Shown here one piece after another: positions 25,200 to 34,793 of a stretch of DNA of 64,000 nt. Position 1 is the stretch's first letter, and every line of letters begins with the position of its first letter. The notes under the pieces are model-generated. The model was not told the DNA's origin. It saw only the letters and a program-made list of their open reading frames with translations, and searched no databases. The translations under genes were made by a program, and so were the position numbers. This DNA comes from Pseudobythopirellula maris (GTDB lineage Bacteria > Planctomycetota > Planctomycetia > Pirellulales > Lacipirellulaceae). The stretch spans positions 1,550,001 to 1,614,000 of the forward strand of contig NZ_SJPQ01000001.1 in the NCBI RefSeq assembly GCF_007859945.1. Direction: 5' to 3'.

Positions 25200-27431
25200 A
25201 TGGAAACGATCTCCACCAAGTACGCCCGCTGCGACTTCACCGCCGAGCGCGACGACGCCGGCGTGCCGCACGTGCGCGCGGGCAACTGGCTCGAGGCGGT
25301 CTACGCTTTGGGCTACTTGCACGCGGTCGACCGGCCGACGCAAATGGCGTTCGCCCGCGCCGTGGCGATGGGCAAGGCGTCGGAGCAGATCGCCGACAAG
25401 CCGGCGCTGCTCGAGATGGACAGCTTCTTGCGCCGCTCGGGCATCCACCTGCGACTCGACGAGGAGATCGCCGCGCTCGAGCCACGCATCCGCGATCAGC
25501 TCGAGTGGTACTGCCGCGGCGTGAACGACGGCTTCGAGGGGGTCGGCCGCACGCTGCCGATGCTCGCCACCGGCTTCCGCCCCGAGCCGTGGGACCCCGC
25601 CTCGGTGCTCGCGATGGGCAACCTGCTCTCTTTCGCAGGCCTTGCCGTCGGCGAGCAAGAGGCCGAACGCGTTATGATGGAGCTCATCCAACTCGGCATC
25701 GAGGACGAGCGTCTCCGGGAGCTGTTCCGCCCCTACCTGGACGGTGTCGATCTCGAGCCGCTGCGCGAGATCCGCATGATGCGGCAGATGTCGGACGACG
25801 CGCTCGAGCTGCTGGCCGACCTGCCGCGACTGGCCGGCAGCAACGCCTGGGCCGTGGCCCCGTCGCGAAGCGCCACGGGCGGGGCGCTGCTGGCCTCCGA
25901 CCCGCACCTCGAAGTGAACCGCCTGCCGGCCATTTGGTACGAGGCCGTGCTGCGTTGGCCCGCCGCTTCCTGCCAAGCCGAGAGCGGCGGCAAGCGGGCC
26001 GACGAGTTCGCCATGGGCGCCACGCTGCCGGGCTGCCCGCTGATGGCCGTGGGACGCACGCGGCGGCTGTCGTGGGGCGTCACGTACATGCACGCCAACA
26101 CGAGCGACTTCTTCATCGAAGACTGCCGCCCGGCGCCCGCCGAAGCGAACTCGCCTAGCGGCTGGCAATGCCGCCGGGGCGATCAGTGGGAGAACCTCGG
26201 CCTGCGCGTCGAGCGGATTGTCCGCAAGGGCAAGGCGCCTCTCGAACTGCGTGTGCTTGAGAACGAGCAAGGCGCGCTCACGCGCGAGCCCGACGAGGCC
26301 GGCAAGTACCTGAGCGTCTGCTGGGTTGGATCGCGCCCCGGCGCGGGGCGCTCGATCGGCATTTGGCTCGACGTGCTCGCCGCGCCAAGCGTCGCCGCGG
26401 CCATGGAGGCGGTCAAGCCGACGCCCCACCCATCGCTCGTGTGGCTGCTGGCCGACAGCGAAGGGCACATCGGCAAACAGGCGTGCGGCTGGCTGCCGAT
26501 GCGCGACCGCGCCTCAGGCCTCGTTCCTACGCCGGCGTGGGACGAGGCCAACCACTGGCGCGGCGTCGTCGACCCCGAGTTGCTGCCGAGTGAGTACGAC
26601 CCGCCGATCGGTTTCGTCGCGAGCGCGAACGAAGAGCTCTACCGCACCGACGGCGAGCCATTGCACTCGCACGGGCTGCACGACTACCGCAAGCGGCGGA
26701 TCGTCGAGCGTCTCACCGAGCTGCCGCGGGCCACGCTCGCCGACATGCAGGAACTGCAGTACGACGTCACGAGCGTCCACGCCCGCGAGCTGCGGCCCGT
26801 GCTGCTGAAGCACCTCGACAAAGACTCCCCGCTGCGGCAGCGGCTCGAGGCGTGGGACTGCCGCTACGACGTGAACAGCTTCGATGCCGCGCTGTTCCAA
26901 ACGTTCTACCGCTGCGTGCTGCTCGAGTTCTTTGGCCACGAGCGCGGCATCGGCTGGCGGCGTATGCTGTATCTCGCCACGCGGATCGGCTACTCGGCGA
27001 TGGTCCTCACGGCGATCGACCGCACGCTGCCGAAGGTCACCTCGGCCTGGTGGCGCGACCGCGACAAGGGCGAGCTGGTCCGCCGCGCCGCCGAGCGCGC
27101 CCTGGCCGAGGCCGACAAGCCTTGGTCCGAGGTGAACACGTTCCACTTCACAAACCGGTTTTTCGGCGGCATGAAGAGCGGGCGGCTGCTCGGCTTCAAC
27201 ACCCCGCTGGTGGCGATGCCCGGCTGCCACGCCACGCCCTTCCAGGGACACTTGAAGACCACGTCGACCCGCGAGTCAACCTTCGCGCCGAGCTACCACT
27301 TCGTGGCCGACATGGCGACCGCCGAGGCGTGGACCAATCTGCCGGGTGGGCCCTCAGAGAACCGTTTCTCGAAGTGGTATCTGACCGACATCCCACGCTG
27401 GCTGTCGGGCAGCTTCAAGCGGCTCGAATGA
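25200..27431 (+). CDS. Penicillin acylase (S45) family Ntn-hydrolase homologue
   Basis: A 743-residue protein of the S45 family, which self-cleaves to expose an N-terminal Ser. The junction LAGSNAWAVAPSRS places the candidate nucleophile at Ser214, followed by ATGGALLASDPHLEV typical of the beta chain. The alpha part has GYLHAVDRPTQM. Later motifs include SWGVTYMHAN and FQGHLKTTSTRES. Unlike most relatives it shows no signal peptide, so it may be cytoplasmic. The natural substrate is unknown: N-acyl amino acids, acyl-homoserine lactones or peptides are all possible. Confidence 0.82.
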   Translation: METISTKYARCDFTAERDDAGVPHVRAGNWLEAVYALGYLHAVDRPTQMAFARAVAMGKASEQIADKPALLEMDSFLRRSGIHLRLDEEIAALEPRIRDQLEWYCRGVNDGFEGVGRTLPMLATGFRPEPWDPASVLAMGNLLSFAGLAVGEQEAERVMMELIQLGIEDERLRELFRPYLDGVDLEPLREIRMMRQMSDDALELLADLPRLAGSNAWAVAPSRSATGGALLASDPHLEVNRLPAIWYEAVLRWPAASCQAESGGKRADEFAMGATLPGCPLMAVGRTRRLSWGVTYMHANTSDFFIEDCRPAPAEANSPSGWQCRRGDQWENLGLRVERIVRKGKAPLELRVLENEQGALTREPDEAGKYLSVCWVGSRPGAGRSIGIWLDVLAAPSVAAAMEAVKPTPHPSLVWLLADSEGHIGKQACGWLPMRDRASGLVPTPAWDEANHWRGVVDPELLPSEYDPPIGFVASANEELYRTDGEPLHSHGLHDYRKRRIVERLTELPRATLADMQELQYDVTSVHARELRPVLLKHLDKDSPLRQRLEAWDCRYDVNSFDAALFQTFYRCVLLEFFGHERGIGWRRMLYLATRIGYSAMVLTAIDRTLPKVTSAWWRDRDKGELVRRAAERALAEADKPWSEVNTFHFTNRFFGGMKSGRLLGFNTPLVAMPGCHATPFQGHLKTTSTRESTFAPSYHFVADMATAEAWTNLPGGPSENRFSKWYLTDIPRWLSGSFKRLE

Positions 27432-27909
27432 ATGGTGTCGCGTTGGCGTCGCAAACCGTTCGATTCGTTCTTGGCCCGCCGTCCTGACAAGAAAGATGGG
27501 GCGGGAACGGCCGCCTGCCCCAACGACGGATGATCGGCAGATCAGCGCCGCCTGTCGGCCGTCCCTCGCCCCAAGCATTGTTGCGGCGACCGATACGGTC
27601 GATGCGGTGAGGAACCGAACTTGCGAAGCTCCTCTCAAACGCATTCTGTGTATCTACCAATGCTGTTCGGCGATCGTGGACGCAACTATTTAAAGAACCG
27701 CGTCTTAGAGCGGCCATTTCTCTTCTAGGCGACTGATTCTGCTGTCCGCCGTCGGGTATCCACAAGCAAAGCCGGCAACGTCTGCGACGAATGCGACAAA
27801 CGGCCACGAACCACACATCCTTCGCAAGACATCCTGCAAGGGGGGCGTCTGGCGCCGCGAGAGCAAGGTGGAAGGTGAACTAATCTTTTTCCGAGCGTTC
27901 GGCCCTGGC
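27432..27909. other. Intergenic stretch with isolated TAGAGCGG motif
   Basis: No supported gene. A single TAGAGCGG (27706-27713), identical to the terminal motif of the MITE-like element, lies about 200 bases before copy 2 and could be a remnant end. Confidence 0.3.
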
Positions 27910-28066
27910 TAGAGCGGTATTCGAATTGGTGTGGACGAGCGGGGAAGCGATTGGGGGCGTGGCGAGGAAGCCGAAGCAGGCAATGCGGTGCATTGTCGAT
28001 GCAGGCTGACGAAGCCATGACGCCGATCGCGAGCCGAGCGTCTACACCTATGAGCAAACCGCTCTA
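27910..28066 (-). mobile_element. MITE-like palindromic element, copy 2 (intact ends)
   Basis: A 157-bp element with complementary ends TAGAGCGGT and ACCGCTCTA. Its two arms are largely complementary throughout, centred on AATGCACCGCATT. It closely matches 2300-2455 in opposite orientation. The ends begin and finish in TA, which fits a Tc1/mariner-type TA target, but duplication cannot be proven from one site. Confidence 0.78.
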
Positions 28067-28102
28067 AAGCAGATTCTCTTACCGCTCTGCGAAACGTCGG
28101 GC

Positions 28103-28654
28103 TTATCGAAAGTCTTGCGGGCCGAAGCCGTTGTGCGCTCGGTTGTTCCACTCGGTCTGACGCCGCGCGGCGTTTTGCTCGCCAACGCTCACTCCCGAGT
28201 AAGTTGTCGGTCCCTGACCGATCGGCTTGGCGAGAATCGAGTGGGGCTGTGCCGAAGGTTGCGTTTCGCTCGTTGGCATCCAAGCGGCTGGTAAACCGTC
28301 GACCGGCGCCGCCGGCGTCGCCGGCGTCGCTCGGCGCGGCGCGGTTGCCGGCGGCAAGTTTTCTACCGGCCCAGCTTCTACCGGCGCCGCTTCCATGACG
28401 ATTGGCTTCTGCGTGAGAACCCGTAGCGGCGCCAAGGCTGGCCCCGTTGTCTGTCTTGAGAACGACCGCGGCGTACTTCCTTTCGGCTCGGCCGCTTGCC
28501 CCTTGCCGAACCGCGGGTTCGTGCGGATCGACGAATCAATCGGCTTGCGAGTCATCCAGCGGCGCTGGCGCCATTGGTAGGCGTCGGCCGTCGACTCCAA
28601 GGCGAGCGACAGGCAAAAAAGGGCGAGGCAAGCAATCAGGGCGGGGCGTTTCAT
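28103..28654 (-). CDS. Small secreted hypothetical protein
   Basis: A 183-residue protein with a clear signal peptide (MKRPALIACLALFCLSLALE, cleavage near ADA-YQW). The mature part is basic near the start (WRQRRWMTRKP), then Pro/Ala-rich and probably disordered, including a short APRRATPATPAAP stretch. No domain is recognised. It is monocistronic between MITE copy 2 and the groES region. Confidence 0.6.
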   Translation of the reverse strand: MKRPALIACLALFCLSLALESTADAYQWRQRRWMTRKPIDSSIRTNPRFGKGQAAEPKGSTPRSFSRQTTGPALAPLRVLTQKPIVMEAAPVEAGPVENLPPATAPRRATPATPAAPVDGLPAAWMPTSETQPSAQPHSILAKPIGQGPTTYSGVSVGEQNAARRQTEWNNRAHNGFGPQDFR

Positions 28655-29127
28655 GGAAAGAGCCTAGGAACGGGGTCAGGGAGGAGGAGGGCTAGTCGTG
28701 AGCCCACCGCGGGCGAGTTAACCGAGCGGGGGGACGAGCCGCCCACGCAACTATCCCTCATTACGCCCGCACGGCCCCGCTGTTACCAGCAAAGAGCAAA
28801 AAACAGCCGCTGCCAATCTGGCAGCCCGCCCGGACCATCCTAGGCCATGCCGCCCAAGCACGGCCATTCTGACAGAGGCCCCCCGGCCTGTCAGAGCCTT
28901 GCCCAACCGGGCGACCGGGCCGAATCGCGGCAAACAACGCTGTTTGTCGCTGCTGAGGGTGATTGGCGCGCCGCTTGCGTTTGGTAGCCGCCACGAGGCC
29001 CCCGGTCTGCCTGCTTGGCAGACGCCCGGAAGGCCTCGAACCAACGAACAACGCGGCGCCGTGCCCCCGCGGGGCGCGGCCGACCGACAGAAATCCCTTT
29101 CCACACGATTCCAGGAGAAAACCCGCC
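28655..29127 (+). promoter_or_regulatory. groES upstream region with two inverted repeats
   Basis: No CIRCE element is present. Two palindromes are visible: CTGACAG (28869-28875) with CTGTCAG (28888-28894), extended inside by GGCC pairs, and CAAACA (28931-28936) with TGTTTG (28941-28946). Either could be an operator or a 5' leader structure for heat-shock control. AGGAGA precedes the groES ATG. Confidence 0.4.
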
Positions 29128-29451
29128 ATGGCGACCGCCACGAAGAAGAAGTCCAAGAGCAAGGTCAAGCTCGAGCCGATGGGCGACAAGGTCGTTGTCG
29201 AGCGCGAAGTGTCGGCCGACGTCACGGCCGGCGGTATCGTCCTGCCCGATTCGGCCAAGGACAAGCCGAGCCGCGGCACGATCGTGGCCGTGGGCCCCGG
29301 CAAGCTTCTGGACGACGGCGGCCGTGGCGAGCTGCAAGTGAAGGTCGGCGACCGCGTCCTCTTCACCAGCTACGCCCCCGAGACCATCGAGATCGGCGAC
29401 GAAGAGCTGCTGTTGATGGCCGAGAGCGACATCTTGGCCGTGATCGAGTGA
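29128..29451 (+). CDS. groES: Co-chaperonin GroES
   Basis: A 107-residue co-chaperonin, slightly longer than usual because of a Lys-rich start (MATATKKKSKSKVKLEPMGD). The Cpn10 core is typical: VVVEREVSADVTAGGIVLPDSAKDKPSRG (mobile loop), VGDRVLFTSYAPETIEIGDEE and a SDILAVIE end. It caps the GroEL folding chamber. The ATG at 29128 has AGGAGA 8 bases upstream. groEL follows after 181 bases containing a hairpin. Confidence 0.96.
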   Translation: MATATKKKSKSKVKLEPMGDKVVVEREVSADVTAGGIVLPDSAKDKPSRGTIVAVGPGKLLDDGGRGELQVKVGDRVLFTSYAPETIEIGDEELLLMAESDILAVIE

Positions 29452-29460
29452 GGGCTGTGA

Positions 29461-31252
<1,792 letters not shown>

Positions 31253-31291
31253 TCAACTCTTAGGTGAAACCACCCAAGCCTGAAATGCTAA

Positions 31292-31327
31292 TTAGCCCCC
31301 GGTCGTTGACCGGGGGCTAATTTTTTT
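31292..31327 (+). terminator. groEL terminator / left REP-like hairpin
   Basis: TTAGCCCCCGGTC (31292-31304) pairs perfectly with GACCGGGGGCTAA (31308-31320), followed by seven T's. The same hairpin, with a changed loop, recurs at 31895-31923 on the other side of the RAYT gene. Confidence 0.9.
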
Positions 31328-31382
31328 GCGCGGTCCGCGTTTTTCGCTTGAACCCGACGCGCTCATTGCGCTGAATGCCACG

Positions 31383-31898
31383 ATGCCCAACACGCTCGGC
31401 ATCTTGGTGACGATGACCACCTACGGTTCGTGGCTCCGCGGCGACCGCCGCGGGTGGATCGACGACGGGCAACTCATGCCGCCGTGTCCGGCATTGGAGA
31501 CCGCCGATCGCGTGCGAATGAAACACACGCAGTACAAGTTTCAGAAAGACGCGTTGATCGAGGTCGGCCGAATGATCGGCGAGTCGCTTGTTGCTCGTCA
31601 AGGGCAGCAGATCTTGGCGATGAGCGTCGACACTTGGCACGCCCATTTCATGATTAGCGCTACACGGCTCCCGATTGGCGACGTCGTGAAGTGCGCCAAG
31701 GACGCCGCCCGCTACGGCTTGCGGCCCGGTCGCCCGATCTGGACCGACGGCTATGACAAACGCTTCTGTTTCGACGAGCGTACTCTCGCCAACCGAATCC
31801 GTTACGTCGAACGGCACAACGAACGACACGGTTGGCCGGCGAAACCGTGGCCTTTCATTGTGGACTTCGACCCCATAAAGCCCCCCGTTAGTATTTAG
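31383..31898 (+). CDS. REP-associated tyrosine transposase (RAYT, IS200-like)
   Basis: A 171-residue single-strand nuclease of the HUH/Y1 type. The HUH motif is WHAHFMI (H86, H88). The candidate nucleophile tyrosine is Y141 in the final helix (ANRIRYVERHNERHGW), preceded by PIWTDGYDKRF. The opening NTLGILVTMTTYGSWLRGD is typical of these transposases. ATG at 31383 is preferred; the frame is open to 31326. The stop codon TAG lies within the right REP-like hairpin. It appears intact, so it could still be active. Confidence 0.85.
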   Translation: MPNTLGILVTMTTYGSWLRGDRRGWIDDGQLMPPCPALETADRVRMKHTQYKFQKDALIEVGRMIGESLVARQGQQILAMSVDTWHAHFMISATRLPIGDVVKCAKDAARYGLRPGRPIWTDGYDKRFCFDERTLANRIRYVERHNERHGWPAKPWPFIVDFDPIKPPVSI

Positions 31899-31923
31899 CC
31901 CCCGGTCAATGACCGGGGGCTGA
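31895..31923. repeat. Right REP-like hairpin
   Basis: TAGCCCCCGGTC (31896-31907) and GACCGGGGGCTG (31911-31922) with loop AAT. It matches the groEL terminator hairpin at all but the loop and the outermost base, and contains the RAYT stop codon. Confidence 0.8.
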
Positions 31924-31927
31924 ATCA

Positions 31928-31990
31928 GTAGGCTGCACGAAATGCATCAAGGACAATCAACCAGTTTCCGTCGCATTCCATGCACACTAC
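31928..31990. repeat. GTGCATGGAATGCAC-type hairpin, copy A
   Basis: Left arm GTAGGCTGCACGAAATGCA (from 31928) pairs imperfectly with CGCATTCCATGCACACTAC (31972-31990). It matches copy B at 32439-32504 in orientation and arm sequence. It abuts the 3' end of the DoxX gene. Confidence 0.6.
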
Positions 31991-32412
31991 CCACTGAAGC
32001 GGCTTCTCAAGAATTTGAGTCCCTCGGTGCTCCACAAGGCCCACAACACGAACAGTGGCTGAAAGAACAATCGGGCGAGGCGTTTGCCGTCGGTGTCGAG
32101 GCCGAAGGCGTCGATCTGGTTGACGTATTGCGACACATTGCCAGGAAAGACGAGCACGAAGAAGACCGCCGCCGCCAGGCCGCCGTAGGTCGCCGCCCGG
32201 CCGCGCAAGGCGACGAGCGCCGCGCCCAACGCCAGTTCGGCCACGCCCGATAGCAGGACCACTGTGTCCTCCTCCATCGGGACCCAGTCGGGAACCTGGG
32301 CCCGAAACTCCTGCCGCGCAAACGTCAAATGCCCCGTGCCGGCTGTGAGCAACAGCAATCCCAACAGCAGCTTCAAGACCCAACGGGGCCACGACAGCTC
32401 GGTCGAAGGCAT
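31987..32412 (-). CDS. DoxX family membrane protein
   Basis: A 141-residue protein with four hydrophobic segments (about 11-28, 50-68, 73-92, 107-125). Family marks are KLLLGLLLLTAGTGHL, SGVAELALGAALVAL and a PGNVSQYVNQ loop. DoxX-like proteins are small quinol-linked or redox-associated membrane proteins of mostly unknown role. It is bracketed by two copies of the same hairpin element, and the last codons touch copy A. Confidence 0.72.
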   Translation of the reverse strand: MPSTELSWPRWVLKLLLGLLLLTAGTGHLTFARQEFRAQVPDWVPMEEDTVVLLSGVAELALGAALVALRGRAATYGGLAAAVFFVLVFPGNVSQYVNQIDAFGLDTDGKRLARLFFQPLFVLWALWSTEGLKFLRSRFSG

Positions 32413-32438
32413 GGAGTTTCTCTCACTGGGCTAGAGTC

Positions 32439-32504
32439 GTAGCGTGCATGAAATGCACCATGACCAAAATCAAACCGGGCTCGGGTGCATTCCATGCACC
32501 CTAC
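32439..32504. repeat. GTGCATGGAATGCAC-type hairpin, copy B, inside the mtaB 3' end
   Basis: GTAGCGTGCATGAAATGCACC (32439-32459, two mismatches) pairs with GGTGCATTCCATGCACCCTAC (32484-32504). The mtaB stop codon at 32470 lies inside it, so the last 11 MtaB residues are encoded by the repeat. Confidence 0.72.
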
Positions 32505-33753
32505 TGGCTGGCCCCGCGTATTCCACCTCCACCAGTTCCCCCACCTGATCGCGGCTCCCCTCCACCTCCACCGGCGCGTAACGACAAGAAGTCCCCACAA
32601 ACCGGCCCGGCTTGTCTTTGACTTCCGACTCCACGAGCACCTGGAGCTGTTTGCCCACGAGCGTTTGGTAGTAGGCTGTTTTCAGCTCGCTCTCTAAGCG
32701 GCCGAGCTCGTGGACGCGCTGCGTTTTGACCTCTTTGCTCAGCTGGCCCTCCATGTCCCACGCCGGCGTGCCGCGGCGGCGGCTGAAGGGGAAGGCGTGG
32801 ATCTTGGAGAAGCCGGCCTGGCGGCAGGCGTCGAGGGTCTCGGCGAACTCGGCCTCGGTCTCGCCGGGGAAGCCAACGATCACGTCGGTCGTGATCGCCG
32901 GGTTGTCGAGCCGATCGCGGACCATGGCGCAGCGGTCGAGGTAACGCTGGCGGCCCCAGCGGCGACGCATGCGGCGCAGCACGCTCTCGGAGCCCGACTG
33001 CATCGAGATGTGCAGGTGCGGGCAGATCTTCTTGGGGTGGTCAGCCATCACGTCCAGCAGCTCGCGGGTGACCTCCGTCGCCTCGATGCTCGACAGACGC
33101 AACCTGAACTCGCCGGGGATCTCGGCAAGCCGGCGCACGAGGTGCGACAACCGGATCCACGACGCTTTGTCGGTCGGCCGCTCGCGGTTCCAGTCGACGC
33201 CGTAATGACCCAGGTGGATGCCGGTGAGCACGATCTCGCGGTAGCCGTTGCCCACGAGCCGGCGGACCTCGTCCTGGAGGTGCTCCACGGGGCGGCTCGT
33301 AAGGTGCGGGCGGATGTGGGGGATGATGCAAAAGCTGCAGCGCAAGATGCAGCCGTCTTGCACCTTGAGGTACGCCCGGCTGCGGCCCCCCAGGCCCGAA
33401 ACGCCGGTCGGCACGTCGGTCACTCCGAAACGGCCCAACAGGTCGGGCAGCTCGCGTTTGTCGGTGAGCACCTCGGTGACCTGCGGCAGGGCGGCGACCT
33501 CGTCGGGCGCGCGAGTGGCGTAGCAGCCCATCACCACGATCTTGGCGCCGGGGTTCTTGCGCGCCATGCGGCGGATCACCTGCCGGCTCTTGGAGTCGCC
33601 CTCGGCCGTGACCGTGCAGGTGTTCACGACGCACAGGTCGGCCGGCTCGTCGCCCTCGGGCTCGGCGTAGCCGATCGTTGCGAGCCCCTCGCGCAGGTAC
33701 TCGGTCTCGTATTGGTTGACTTTGCAACCGAGCGTGTGGGTGCGTAATTTCAT
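32470..33753 (-). CDS. mtaB: tRNA t6A37 methylthiotransferase MtaB-like
   Basis: A 427-residue radical SAM methylthiotransferase. The N-terminal UPF0004 domain supplies Cys10, Cys46 and Cys77 for one Fe-S cluster; the radical SAM CxxxCxxC is Cys135, Cys139 and Cys142 (GCILRCSFC). A TRAM-like tail follows (about 365-420). MtaB converts t6A37 of tRNA to ms2t6A. The start LRTHTLGCKVNQYETE is family-typical. The final RVHGMHPSPV comes from a palindromic repeat. Confidence 0.9.
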   Translation of the reverse strand: MKLRTHTLGCKVNQYETEYLREGLATIGYAEPEGDEPADLCVVNTCTVTAEGDSKSRQVIRRMARKNPGAKIVVMGCYATRAPDEVAALPQVTEVLTDKRELPDLLGRFGVTDVPTGVSGLGGRSRAYLKVQDGCILRCSFCIIPHIRPHLTSRPVEHLQDEVRRLVGNGYREIVLTGIHLGHYGVDWNRERPTDKASWIRLSHLVRRLAEIPGEFRLRLSSIEATEVTRELLDVMADHPKKICPHLHISMQSGSESVLRRMRRRWGRQRYLDRCAMVRDRLDNPAITTDVIVGFPGETEAEFAETLDACRQAGFSKIHAFPFSRRRGTPAWDMEGQLSKEVKTQRVHELGRLESELKTAYYQTLVGKQLQVLVESEVKDKPGRFVGTSCRYAPVEVEGSRDQVGELVEVEYAGPASRVHGMHPSPV

Positions 33754-34062
33754 AAGCCGCGTCGTATCCGTAGCTAGGGTCGAAGGCCTCTTGACGCCGC
33801 GTCCCAAGGCAGTGCCCCAAGACGGGAGGGCGACCGTTGCTGGTCGAGCCCAACCACCAAGTTCACCACCAAGTTCACCGTCACTGGGCCACCAGTGGGT
33901 CGGCGTGGCGCCCGCCAAACGGTTGGCTGGAAACGCAATCCTACCTGAGGCGATGCCTCAGAGTATGGGTAGCAGACCCTTCGGCGAAGAAATGCTTGCT
34001 AACTTCGCCCGACCGAAGGTAATCGATGCCGTGGTTCGCGATCCGCAACCTGACATGCACAT
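33754..34062. other. Intergenic region mtaB/clpS
   Basis: 309 bases upstream of mtaB and downstream of clpS, both on the minus strand. A small hairpin CACTGG/CCAGTG and a duplicated CCAAGTTCACCA are visible near 33855-33898. No gene is supported. Confidence 0.35.
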
Positions 34063-34443
34063 TCAAGGGACGGCTTCGATCGTCGCCGACATCGACCCTT
34101 TGCAGCCTTTGGTCGATTCATCTTTGCCGTAAGCCTGGATCTGGTCGCGTTTGAGTTCGGCGTGCTCTTTGGTCGTCGTCAGAACGACCGCACGGCCGGC
34201 GGCGTCGACCGTTTCGGCGATTTTGAGGCACTGCGTGGCGTCGTGGCCGAACAGCTCACGGAGCATCCGCTCCACATACTCGTAAGTATGCTCCTCGCTG
34301 TCCCAGAGGATGACGTGGTAGCGGGGGACTTCGCGGCGTTTCGGGTCGGTCTTTTTGGGCTCGGGCGCCCGTTTGGGGCGGACGATGGTGGTGGCGCCGC
34401 CATCGGGGCCGTCGCCTTCTTCGAAAGGGTCGAGGTCGGTCAT
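34063..34443 (-). CDS. clpS: ATP-dependent Clp protease adaptor ClpS
   Basis: A 126-residue N-end-rule adaptor that delivers substrates to ClpAP/ClpCP. The core is RYHVILWDSEEHTYEYVERML, then GHDATQCLKIAETVDAAGRAVVLTTTKEHAELKRDQI, as in ClpS (NDDxTxxEYVVxVL with substituted DSEEHTY). An acidic N-terminal extension (about 1-38) carries a Lys/Pro stretch. The C-terminus has an unusual tail after AYGKDES (TKGCKGSMSATIEAVP). ClpC/ClpA is not in the window. Confidence 0.92.
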   Translation of the reverse strand: MTDLDPFEEGDGPDGGATTIVRPKRAPEPKKTDPKRREVPRYHVILWDSEEHTYEYVERMLRELFGHDATQCLKIAETVDAAGRAVVLTTTKEHAELKRDQIQAYGKDESTKGCKGSMSATIEAVP

Positions 34444-34793
34444 ATCGATGCGTGGCTAATCCGTGGCGTGCTGATTGGGGAGAATTGGCTGCAAACCGGC
34501 CGATCGCCGGGGCGAGCAAGTTAGGGGAATCGGCCCGATCGTGGAATCGAAAGATTCGCCTGAGAACCACCAATCTGGCGGCTTTTTTGTGCTGGCGGGG
34601 CGGCTGGCGATCGGGTGAATCGCTGCCGGCTCGGCGGCGGCCCGTTCCGGCCCCCCGTGGTGGTGGAAGTCCTTACGGGGCAGTATATTGGGCCATTCCG
34701 CCCAGGCCAACGAGTCGGCGGCTTTCCTTCTAAGGAAACCCGCTGCATTCGCCAGCTCTCACCGCTCGACACTAGCAACCGACTGCAACCGCT
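34444..34793. other. Divergent intergenic region clpS/M20 dipeptidase
   Basis: 350 bases between divergently transcribed genes. No RNA gene or strong operator is visible. Open frames across it are unsupported. Confidence 0.35.

Larger units (their letters stand above)
31292..31923 (+). mobile_element. REP-RAYT unit: transposase bounded by matching hairpins
   Basis: A Y1-type transposase gene (31383-31898) lies between two near-identical REP-like hairpins (31292-31320 and 31895-31923). REP-associated tyrosine transposases typically sit between the REPs they mobilise. The left hairpin also terminates groEL. Confidence 0.65.

Noticed and set aside
28655-29127. CIRCE element before groES
   Set aside because: No TTAGCACTC-N9-GAGTGCTAA or close variant is visible on either strand.
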